A DNA stretch of 64,000 bases from Megaleporinus macrocephalus. Taxonomy: Eukaryota; Chordata; Actinopteri; Characiformes; Anostomidae. Every line of letters begins with the position of its first letter. The first letter of the stretch is position 1. The stretch covers positions 2,066,046 to 2,130,045 of the forward strand of contig CM038726.1 in the NCBI GenBank assembly GCA_021613375.1, written 5' to 3'. Under the pieces are notes generated by a model. It was given only the letters and a program-made list of their open reading frames with translations. It was not told where the DNA came from and ran no database searches. Below, in pieces: positions 47,528 through 56,937 of the stretch. Made by a program: the position numbers and the translations under genes.

Positions 47528-47935
47528 AAATTTTTTAGATTTGGGGCTGAAGCATTCTTTATAACGTCTTCATGAATGGGTGGAGGTAAACCACTGTAGG
47601 CTACATAGTACGCTTAATTATCTTTTATAAGTTGTATTAAGGAGGTGAGATTTTTTTGGTCTGGTCTGAGGTCTTAAGTCATGTTCTTGTGGGAAGTCAT
47701 GTTGAGGCCACCGGGTTACATTGTTACATCGTTGTTGTGTCTGAGGTGGACACCGGTCCTGAGGCTGTGTGACTCTGAATCTGATGTAAGTCCCCCCCAC
47801 ATCTGAATAGCTTTGAAGGAGCTCTGTGAGCTGCTTGACTAAAAACAAATTTGGCCTTACCATAGTTGCTAATCAGTCTGGTAAACAATCATCAGACACT
47901 GAGAGAAGAAAAGATATGAGAAGCAGAGAAAGAGA
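47528..47935. repeat. Dispersed segment, copy C
   Basis: Homologous to 46118-46615 with a deletion of about 70 bp in the first half and many substitutions. The open frames on both copies are not conserved in a coding pattern. Confidence 0.88.
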
Positions 47936-49752
47936 GAGGAAAAAAAGAGAAAATAAGATTATTAATACTGATAGTTGTATTAGCTCAATAATATTGAGCT
48001 CCATAATATTTGATTCAAATTTATTGCAATATATTGAGCTTTTAGAGAGTGGCATTATAACTTAATTCTAGATATTAATATTATAGAATTTCATTTTAAA
48101 GGTTGATTTTATTAGAACTTCATAAATTAACATTAATTCTATTGGTGTTTCATTCTGCATGTTCATTTTTTTGTTACTGCATCTTCTTTGTGTTTTAATG
48201 TCATTTCTTTCTGGAAGGTAATTATATTACAGTATTATTCTGGAATTTAATCATATCAGAATTTTATTAGAACTTTATTATGAATGTTCATTTTTATTAG
48301 AACTTCATTCTGTATAATATTTGTATTAGAACTTTATTCTGGGTGTTAATTTTATTAAAACCTCATTCAGAATATACATTTTTACTTATATACATACTGA
48401 ATACACATCTTTATTCTGGATGTTAACTTAACTGCATCTTCTTTGTGGATTGTATTGAATTTTATTCTGCATATTTATTTATTAGAGCTTCATTCTGAAC
48501 TTGAATTTTCCTTCATTTTTTTTCTTTCTGGGAGTTAATTCTATTACAATTTTATTCTGGAAATGAATTATATTAAAACTTCTTAGACCTTCTAAATGTT
48601 AATATTTTAGATCTTCATTCCAGTAATTCTAGTAGACTTCACTCTGGGTGTTATTTATTGGAACTTCATTCTGGACAATAATTTTATTGGAATTTCATTT
48701 TGGATGTTACTTTCATTAGAACTTCATTTGGGATGTTAGTTTTATTAGAACTTCATTCTGTTTGTTATTTTATTAGACCCTCATTCTGGGCAGTAATTTT
48801 TATTAATTTCATTCTGGATGTTACTTTTATAAGCACTTCATTCTAAATGTTACTTTTAACAGCACTTCATTCTGGAAGTTACTTTCATTAGAACTTAATA
48901 TTGGATGTTACTTTTATCAGCACTTTATTCTGGATGTTACTTTCATTAGAACTTCATTCTGGGTGTTATTTTATTAGCACTTAATTCTGGGCAGTAATTG
49001 TATTGGAAATTCATTCTGGATCTTATTTTATTAGAGTTTCATCCTAGACAGTCATTTTATTGTAACTTCATTCTGGATGTTAATTTTATTAGAACTTCAT
49101 TCTAGGCAGTAATTGTATTGGCACTTCATTGTGGATGTTATTTTAATAAAACATCATGCTAGATGTTACTTTTATTAGAACATCATTTTGGATGTTACTT
49201 TTATTAGAACTTCATTCTGGGTATTAATTTATTAGCACTTCATTCTAAGCTGCAATTCTATTGGAACGTCATTCTGGGCAGTAATTTTATTGGAACTTCA
49301 TTCTGGATGTTACTTTTATCAGCACTTCATTCTGGATGTTATTTTATTAGAACTTTATTCTGGATGTTAATTTTATTAGAACTTCATTCTAGGTAGTAAT
49401 TGTATTGGCACTTCATTGTGAATGTTATTTTAATAAAACATCATTTTGGATATTACTTTCATTAGAACTTCGTTTCGGATGTTACTTTTATTGGAACCTC
49501 GTTTCGGATGTTACTTTTTTAGAACTTACTTCTGGGTGTTAATTTATTAGCACCTCATTCTAAGCTGCAAATCTATTGGAACTTCATTCTGGATGTTACT
49601 TTTATTAGCACTTCATTCTAGACAGTAATTCTATTGGAACTTCATTCTCAATGTTACTTTTATTAGCACTTCATTCTAGACAATAATTCTATTAGAACTT
49701 TATGCTGGATGTTATTTTAATAAAACATCATGCTGGGTGTTACTTTTATTAG

Positions 49753-51597
49753 AATGTTTAAAGCTACATTTAAAATGTAAAAAAGCTGATTTATTAATTT
49801 TGCATTATGTGCAACCCAGTGGGTTTGATACTGATACATATGAACCTCGACAGTAATCTTCATAACGCCTGTGTACTCACTGCATATTTATAACTCTGCA
49901 TTCATACTGCTTGGTTTCCCACGAGCGAGGTCAGACTGACCCCACAGCCTGACCGCTTCCCTTTTTTCATGACCAATCTCCAGAACAGCTCTTGGAAATG
50001 CCTCATCGATCATAGTCTCTACAACACATGAGTTATGTGAGAGGGGTCATCGCTGGTCATCTGTTATTCCTCAGAGTGACCAGTGTTTGTTCATATACTG
50101 TAGATTGAAGTTTTATATACAACAGCACAGTTTTATATATACAGCACATTCTAGTGCACGGCTAGAGTTTATCAGGGTTGTTACAGGTTTAATTAGCTTT
50201 GGTTTCCATGGTTTCCAAAAATAACTAAACCATGGTTTTAGTTTGGTTAGTTTGGATAATTTTTAATCTTAGTTGTGCTTCTTTTTTTAAAAAACTTGTA
50301 ATTTTAGTTGACGGTTTTCTAGTTTTAGTTTTCTGCCGAATGTTACAATAGATGGTATTTAATAGGAGTACTGTAAAATACACCCTGGGCTTAGTTCAGC
50401 TCTGGCTGTTTTCAAAGTGACGAATTTTAAGTTTGGGATTTTGGTGTTTGAGGTTCATGGACAGTTATATGCTTTTAAACTAACTTTAAAAAGGTTTTGT
50501 GGTCATTTTGTTTCAGTTAGTTTTACATTGAATGTTTTTGAAAATTTCCATTTTAATTTCTAGTTTAGTTCATAAACACATTTAGTTTTTACCGCTAGTT
50601 TTTGGTTGTAGTCATTTTTGTCACTATAACTAAAAAAATTTCAATTACTGTTCAATTGCTGATTTTAGTATGTTGGTTGGTAAAAGTTATGTAACATTTT
50701 ATATGTCATGGTCATTTTTCCCAAATTGTTAAATTTAACAAATAAAAATAATTTGTTTGGGGGGTTTGCAAAAAGACGTTGGTGCACTCTTGGAAGAGGC
50801 TGCATTCACTTATTTTCACTTTGAAATTTCAGAAATGTTAATAAATAAATAATAGGAGATATCAAATGATGCCAGATTTTACTTTCATTTTCATATGTTT
50901 CAATACGATTATTGCTTAGTTTATCGTTTCTTTCATTTTACTGCTATTAATGTAAATTTATTTTGGGTCAACTCAACTTAAGACCATGTTCTGGTCAATA
51001 AAAGTCTTTAATTCAGCTCTGCAAAATAATAAAAACATCTCCATGGAAACTCTGTTTGGTGACCCCTGTTTATCATGACCATATATTCAGGATATGTTCT
51101 GATCCCAGAACCTGTTGTGTTATTAAATGACTAGTTAGGACGAGAGCATCAACAACCCAACTGGCATTCATTACCCAACTCTATTGTATCAGGAGAGGAA
51201 TTAAGTGTGTTTTGGAAGGATATGACACGCGAATGAGTGGAGGTCAGTCTGACAGCACTGTACCCGAGCCGGCGCTTCGGTTATAAATACAATATTTCCC
51301 TCAAAAAGCAGTTTTGGTAATTTTGGGCAAATTACAAAGCAATCTGCTTCAAACGAGCTTATTTGCAATGGCAGAGGGCAAAGGATTCTGGGTAGGAAAT
51401 AAAAAAAGAGGCCCCTGGGTCAACATGCCCCGAATCTGCAGCTTAATCACGCATCAGCAACATCACTCTTAAGTGTCTGAGCCGAGAAGAGCTGCACAGC
51501 CTACAGCCTCAGGTCTAAATATATAACTAGGTCATAAGTGTATTTAGCAGTGTCCACCACAGGCCCCCCCTGTATGTCCATATTTATAGTTTTTTGG
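49753..51597. other. Unique AT-rich intron 4 sequence
   Basis: No exon. The part at 50210-50650, rich in TTTTAGTTTAG and ending CATTTTTGTCACTATAACTA, resembles a dispersed teleost repeat from memory; class uncertain. Confidence 0.45.
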
Positions 51598-53362
51598 TTT
51601 TTGGCATAATTTTTAATACATACTAGTTTACTAGTAACATACTAGTTAGTTTTACTGGTTTACTGTTTCAAAGTGGTCAGTTTTACTGGTTTACTGTCTC
51701 CAAGTGGTTAGTTTTACTGGTTTACTGTTTAAGAGTGGTTAGTTTTACTGGTTTACTGTTTCAGAGTGGTCAGTTTTACTGGTTTACTGTTTCAGAGTGG
51801 TTAGTTTTACTGGTTTACTGTTTCAGAGTGGTCAGTTTTACTGGTTTACTGTCTCCAAGTGGTTAGTTTTACTGGTTTACTGTTTCAGAGTGGTCAGGTT
51901 TACTGGTTTACTGTTTCAGAGTGGTTAGGTTTACTGTTTCAGATTGGTTAGTTTTACTGGTTTACTGTTTCAGAGTGGTTAGTTTTACTGGTTTACTGTT
52001 TCAGAGTGGTCAGTTTTATTGGTTTACTGTTTCAGAGTGGTTAGTTTTACTGGTTTACTGTTTCTGAGTGGTCAGTTTTACTGGTTTACTGTCTCCAAGT
52101 GGTCAGTTTTACTGGTTTACTGTTTCAGAGTGGTCTGTTTTACTGGTTTACTGTTTCAGAGTGGTTAGTTTTACTGGTTTACTGTCTCCAAGTGGTTAGT
52201 TTTACTGGTTTACTGTTTCAGAGTGGTCTGTTTTACTAGTTTACTGTTTCAGAGTGGTTAGTTTTACTGGTTTACTGTTTCAGAGTGGTCAGTTTTACTG
52301 GTTTACTGTCTCCAAGTGGTTAGTTTTACTGGTTTACTGTTTCAGAGTGGTCAGGTTTACTGGTTTACTGTTTCAGAGTGGTTAGGTTTACTGTTTCAGA
52401 TTGGTTAGTTTTACTGGTTTACTGTTTCAGAGTGGTTAGTTTTACTGGTTTACTGTTTCAGAGTGGTCAGTTTTATTGGTTTACTGTTTCAAAGTGGTTA
52501 GTTTTACTGGTTTACTGTTTCAGAGTGGTTAGTTTACTGGTTTACTGTTTCAGAGTGGTCAGTTTTTAATGATTTACTGTTTCAGAGTGGTTAGTTTTAC
52601 TGGTTTACCATTTCAGAGTGGTCAGTTTTACAGGTTTACTGTTTCAGAGTGGTTAGTTTTACTGGTTTACTGTTTCAGAGTGGTCAGTTTTTACTGCTTT
52701 ATTGTATCAGAGTGCTCAGTTTTACTGGTTTACTGTTTCAGATTGTTCGGTTTTACTGGTTTGCTCTTTCAGAGTGGTTAGTTTTACTGGTTTACTGTTT
52801 CAGAGTGGTCTGTTTTTACTGGTTTACCGTTTCAGAGTGGTCAGTTTTACTGGTTTACTATCTCAGAGTGGTCAGTTTTACTGTTTTGGGTTGGTTAGTT
52901 TTACTGGTTTACTGTTTCAGATTGGTCAGTGTTACTGGTTTACTGTTTCAGAGTGGTTAGTATTTACTGGTTTACTGTTTCAGAGTGATCAGTTTTTACT
53001 GGTTTACTGTTTCAGAGTGGTTAGTTTTACTGGTTTACTGTTTCAAAGTGGTCAGTTTTACTGGTTTACTGTCTCCAAGTGGTTAGTTTTACTGGTTTAC
53101 TGTTTAACAGTGGTTAGTTTTACTGGTTTACTGTTTCAGAGTGGTCAGTTTTACTGGTTTACTGTCTCCAAGTGGTTAGTTTTACTGGTTTACTGTTTCA
53201 GAGTTGTCAGGTTTACTGGTTTACTGTTTCAGAGTGGTTAGGTTTACTGTTTCAGATTGGTTAGTTTTACTGGTTTCAGAGTGGTTAGTTTTACTGGTTT
53301 ACTGTTTCAGAGTGGTCAGTTTTACTGGTTTACTGTCTCCAAGTTGTTAGTTTTACTGGTTT
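51598..53362 (+). repeat. 31-bp minisatellite, left part (TTTCAGAGTGGTTAG)
   Basis: About 56 units. The unit starts TTTCAGAGTGGTTAGTTTTA and ends CTGGTTTACTG, with frequent alternation between GGTTAG and GGTCAG in successive units. A 31-bp unit without stops on the + strand keeps all three frames open. The array is split by the LINE at 53363-56937. Confidence 0.96.
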
Positions 53363-53371
53363 ACAAACAAG

Positions 53372-53695
53372 ATGGCGCCCACCGTGGCAGACGTCTTTGT
53401 GTGTTCCTCCGGAAGCCAACGTTATTTATTATTTATTTTGTCTTTAGTATTTATTTTAAATGTACAGTATACATCCGGAACATTTAGCTACAGTAGAGAG
53501 GCACTCCTGGAGGTAAAGTTCGACATGAACTTACCTTCAGCCTTTCTGACTTCAGCTTTCTGTTACGCTCGCACTCGCACTTTACCAGCTCCGCGCAAGG
53601 CCCAGCAGCACCGGCCTCGGGTGAGCGGCGCAGCCGACAAACAGAGCGGCCAAGACGGAAGCGGGGTAAGAGAGGTGGGCTACATGCTAGGCTAA
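53372..53695 (+). pseudogene. LINE N-terminal coding segment, frameshifted
   Basis: A 107-residue frame starting MAPTVADVFVCSSG with a hydrophobic stretch (about residues 18-35). It corresponds to the N-terminal part of the intact frame at 852-1. There the same region reads on into the endonuclease; here the endonuclease is in another frame, so an indel lies somewhere in 53500-53690. Confidence 0.65.
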
Positions 53696-54408
53696 AGGCG
53701 AGAGCTACGCGGCCACCGCTACCTAGCCTGTTGCTAGCTAATGTTCGCTCCCTCGAAAACAAGCTGGATGAGCTGAGAACCAGAATAACAGCTCAGCGTG
53801 AGATCAGAGAGTGTTGTGCTCTGGTCTTCACAGAAACCTGGCTTTCTGGCAACACGCCAGAATCAGCGATCCAGCTAGACACTCACTCCGTTCACCGCGG
53901 CGACCGCACGGCAGCGTCGGGGAAGAACAAAGGCGGCGGTGTCTGTGTTTACGTAAACAACGCGTGGTGTTCAGACGTAAAGACAGTTGAAAAACTTTGT
54001 CTAGCGGACTTAGAACTGCTGATGGTGAAGTGCAGACCCCACTATCTGCCGAGAGAGTTTAGCGGTGTGTTTATTCTGGCTGTTTACATTCCGCCTCGCG
54101 CGAACTCCGCTGCGGCGCTGGGGCTGCTGCATGACGTCATCAGTAAACAAGAGACCGCGCACCCGGACGCCGTGTTTATTGTTGCCGGCGACTTTAATCA
54201 TTGCAACCTGAGGACTGTCCTCCCCAAGTACCATCAGCACGTGAGCTTCCCGACGAGGGAGAACAACTTACTTGACCAAGTCTACAGCAACGTGAGGGGG
54301 GGCCTACAGAGCTGTGCCTCGGCCACACTTCGGACAGTCCGATCACATCTCCGTCTTCCTCTACCCAGCATACAGACAACTCCTCAAGCGGTCACTTCCA
54401 GTGAGTAA
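53497..54408 (+). CDS. LINE endonuclease domain (frame open from 53497, no ATG start)
   Basis: The frame has no credible ATG and should be read as the interior of a longer ORF. It carries the basic RRKRGKRGG and LHARLK segments, also present in the left-edge LINE, then the endonuclease motifs NVRSLENKLDEL, FTETWL (catalytic Glu), GGGVCVYV, LAVYIPP and VAGDFN (catalytic Asp and Asn). The terminal SDH motif is in the next frame. A run of seven G (54296-54302) ends the homologous reading; beyond it this frame is out of register up to its stop at 54406-54408. The enzyme would nick the target DNA. Intact motifs with only a homopolymer indel suggest recent decay or a sequencing error. Confidence 0.85.
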   Translation, partial: RGTPGGKVRHELTFSLSDFSFLLRSHSHFTSSAQGPAAPASGERRSRQTERPRRKRGKRGGLHARLKARATRPPLPSLLLANVRSLENKLDELRTRITAQREIRECCALVFTETWLSGNTPESAIQLDTHSVHRGDRTAASGKNKGGGVCVYVNNAWCSDVKTVEKLCLADLELLMVKCRPHYLPREFSGVFILAVYIPPRANSAAALGLLHDVISKQETAHPDAVFIVAGDFNHCNLRTVLPKYHQHVSFPTRENNLLDQVYSNVRGGLQSCASATLRTVRSHLRLPLPSIQTTPQAVTSSE

Positions 54409-56377
54409 AACTGTTAAAGTGTGGAATGAAGAAACTGATTCAGTGCTTCAGGACTGCTTTGACAGTACAAACTGGGATGTGTTTAGAACTGCTGCTGTGA
54501 GAGAGGATGGTTCTGTTGATCTAGAGGACTATGCTTCTGGGGTAACTGGTTACATCAGCAGCTGCATTAAAACCATTGTCCCTTCAAAGCGCTGCATAAA
54601 GTACCCCAACCAAAAACCATGGATAAATGGTGAAGTTCGGTCCATGCTACGTGCTCGCCAGACTGCATTTCTCTCTGGCAACGCTGATGACTACAAAAGG
54701 TCTAGATACGACCTGCGTAGATCTATCAGAGAAGCTAAGAGACAGTACAGGCTGAAGCTGGAGGGCTACTACACCACAGCAGACTCCCGGCGCATGTGGC
54801 AAGGACTGCACCGTATCACCAACCATCAACAAACAAGCACGGCACTCACAACCAGCCATTCTGCATTGCCTGATGAGCTGAATGAGTTCTATGCTTGCTT
54901 CGATGTCTTCAACCTTGACCAACTGAAGGACATTGCGGCCAAGGAGAGCACACAGAACCCATCACTCATTGTAACAACAGTGGATGTGCGCAGGAACCTG
55001 ATGAGAATCAACCCACGCAGAGCAGCAGGCCCAGACAACATCCCCGGGCGTGCGCTCAGGGTTTGCTCATCAGAACTGGCTGATGTGTTTGTAGACATAT
55101 TCAATCTGTCACTCACGCAAGCTTTTGTGCCATCCTGTTTTAAGACCACCACCATCGTGCCCCTCCCAAAGAAAAGTAATGTGAGATGCCTAAATGACTA
55201 TCGCCCTGTTGCACTCACTTCAATCGTGATGAAGTGCTTCGAGAGGATAGTCATGACTTACATCCAGAAGACCATTCCCAACACTATAGATCCTTTACAG
55301 TTCGCATACCGCCGGAACCGGTCTACAGACGACGCAATCAACGCTACTCTTCACAAAGCCCTCACACACCTGGAGGGCAAGGACACATATGTCAGAATGC
55401 TCTTTATTGACTACAGTTCAGCATTCAACACGGTCATCCCACACAGACTCTCAGAAAAGCTCCTCACCCTCGGACTGACACCAGCCCTCTGCAACTGGGT
55501 GCTGAACTTTCTAACAGACAGACCCCAGTCAGTCAGAGTCGGCAGCTGCACATCCAGCACAAGAACAGTGAGCACAGGGGTCCCTCAAGGCTGTGTGCTG
55601 AGCCCCCTTCTGTACACGCTCTTCACATACGACTGCGTGGCCTCCCAGAACAACACCAGCATCATCAAATTTGCTGATGATACTACAGTCATTGGACTGA
55701 TCACTGGTGGGGAAGAGACAGCGTACAGGAAGGAGGTGGCTGAGCTGGTGGCCTGGTGTCATGACAACAATCTTTCCTTGAATGCAGACAAGACCAAGGA
55801 AATGATTGTTGATCCAAGGAGGAAGCGAGAGCTACACACACCCCTGTACATAGGGGAGACTGAGGTAGAGAGGGTGAAAACCTTTAAGTTTCTTGGCATT
55901 CACATCAGTGAGGATCTCAGCTGGTCCCACAACACTCAGATCATCATCAGGAAGTCCCAGCAGCGACTGTACTTTCTGAGAAGGCTGAGAAAATTTGGTA
56001 TGCCAACCAAAATTCTCAGCACCTTCTACAGGAGTATGATTGAGAGTGTTCTTACCAGCTCCATCATCGTCTGGTATGGAAACTCTACTGCTCAGGACAG
56101 AAAGGCTCTCCAGCGTGTGATCAAAACTGCACAGTCCATCTCAGGAGCAGCCTTCCCCTCACTACAGAACATCTACCACACCAGGGTCACCAGGAGGGCC
56201 CACAACATAATCAGGGACAGTACACACCCCCAGCACACACTCTTCACACGTTTACCTTCAGGCAGACGTTACAGGAGTGTGAAGTCCAGGACCACAAGAC
56301 TGACAAACAGTTTCTACTCACAGGCCATCAGGCTTGTGAACACCTCACACACTACCTCTCCAACCTCTCCTTTCTGA
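54314..56377 (+). CDS. LINE reverse transcriptase, intact 687-residue frame
   Basis: The frame opens with the endonuclease C-terminal motif FGQSDHISVF (SDH at residues 9-11), so the apparent Met start is internal to the original ORF and the break is the G-run just upstream. The RT domain shows RRAAGPDNIPG (about residue 236), [46 protein letters not shown] with Asp366, VPQG at 423-426, and [10 protein letters not shown] with the catalytic Asp455 and Asp456. NADKTKEMIVD and FKFLGIHI follow. The C-terminal domain ends with [16 protein letters not shown] and FYSQAIRLVN. No stop or frameshift occurs within it. It makes cDNA at the nicked target site. The overlap with the endonuclease frame is about 95 bp. 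Confidence 0.93.
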   Translation: MPRPHFGQSDHISVFLYPAYRQLLKRSLPVSKTVKVWNEETDSVLQDCFDSTNWDVFRTAAVREDGSVDLEDYASGVTGYISSCIKTIVPSKRCIKYPNQKPWINGEVRSMLRARQTAFLSGNADDYKRSRYDLRRSIREAKRQYRLKLEGYYTTADSRRMWQGLHRITNHQQTSTALTTSHSALPDELNEFYACFDVFNLDQLKDIAAKESTQNPSLIVTTVDVRRNLMRINPRRAAGPDNIPGRALRVCSSELADVFVDIFNLSLTQAFVPSCFKTTTIVPLPKKSNVRCLNDYRPVALTSIVMKCFERIVMTYIQKTIPNTIDPLQFAYRRNRSTDDAINATLHKALTHLEGKDTYVRMLFIDYSSAFNTVIPHRLSEKLLTLGLTPALCNWVLNFLTDRPQSVRVGSCTSSTRTVSTGVPQGCVLSPLLYTLFTYDCVASQNNTSIIKFADDTTVIGLITGGEETAYRKEVAELVAWCHDNNLSLNADKTKEMIVDPRRKRELHTPLYIGETEVERVKTFKFLGIHISEDLSWSHNTQIIIRKSQQRLYFLRRLRKFGMPTKILSTFYRSMIESVLTSSIIVWYGNSTAQDRKALQRVIKTAQSISGAAFPSLQNIYHTRVTRRAHNIIRDSTHPQHTLFTRLPSGRRYRSVKSRTTRLTNSFYSQAIRLVNTSHTTSPTSPF

Positions 56378-56397
56378 ACTGGTTTTAACTGGTCTGA

Positions 56398-56630
56398 TTT
56401 AAACTGCACCTTACACTCACTGTACTGTCAGAATACTGTTTACACTCACTGTACAGTCGGAATACTGTTTACATTCACTGTACTGTCAGAATACTGTTTA
56501 CACTCACTGTACTGTCAGAATACTGTTTACATTCACTGTACTGTCAGAATACTGTTTACACTCACTGTACTGTCAGAATACTGTTTACATTCACTGTACT
56601 GTCAGAATACTGTTTACATTCACTACTCGC
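56398..56630 (+). repeat. Short minisatellite in the LINE 3' UTR
   Basis: About six units of 36-38 bp with 'CACTGTACTGTCAGAATACT' followed by GTTTACA. It lies entirely within the element, between the RT stop and the tail. Confidence 0.95.
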
Positions 56631-56937
56631 ACAAAACATTATTGTTTACATTTGTTACTTGCAACTTGCACTTTATGGCTGCTGCTCTTCATACTTGCAC
56701 ATAAAAGCACACATAACTTTTATTTTTTATTATTTAACTATAAAAATATTTTTATCTACTTCAACTTATATTGTTATACTTTGTATATTTTGTATATATA
56801 TTTATTATTTCTTTTATTTGTTATCTTATCTATTGGTGAATGGAGGAGCAGCAAAGTAAGAATTTCATTGTACAGTGTAACTGTCTGTTCTGCTGTACAC
56901 GACAATAAAACTCTTGAATCTTGAATCTTGAATCTTT

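Larger units (their letters stand above)
45236..49752. repeat. About 30-bp AT-rich minisatellite (TTATTAGAACTTCATTCTGG)
   Basis: A very long, diverged array with unit TTATTAGAACTTCATTCTGG plus ATGTTAATTT. It is interrupted by two homologous non-satellite segments (46118-46615 and 47528-47935). Right of 48600 the units become more regular, with a GCACTTCATTCT variant interspersed. No gene inside. Confidence 0.93.
53363..56937 (+). mobile_element. Rex1/Babar-like LINE, nearly full length
   Basis: About 3.57 kb. It starts AAACAAGATGGCGCCCACCG, with a GC- and CpG-rich 5' region, then endonuclease, then reverse transcriptase. A 3' UTR minisatellite follows (56398-56630), then an AATAAAA-type signal and a (TTGAATC)n tail. 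It splits the 31-bp minisatellite. Two frameshifts lie in the first half, so it is probably not autonomous now. It shares its architecture with the copy at 1-852. The clade name is from remembered motif similarity. Confidence 0.92.

Noticed and set aside
46281..47863. Two related minus-strand frames (89 and 81 codons) sharing TQPQD and QQRCNNVTR-like peptides
   Set aside because: They are two copies of the same dispersed repeat. The differences include indels and do not follow a codon pattern, so they are not a conserved gene.
45236..49752. Androgen-response-element field from AGAACTTCATTCT in ar's own intron
   Set aside because: The half-site-like AGAA...TTCT is spaced by 5 rather than the 7 positions implied by the AGAACANNNTGTTCT palindrome, and the inner CA/TG bases are missing.
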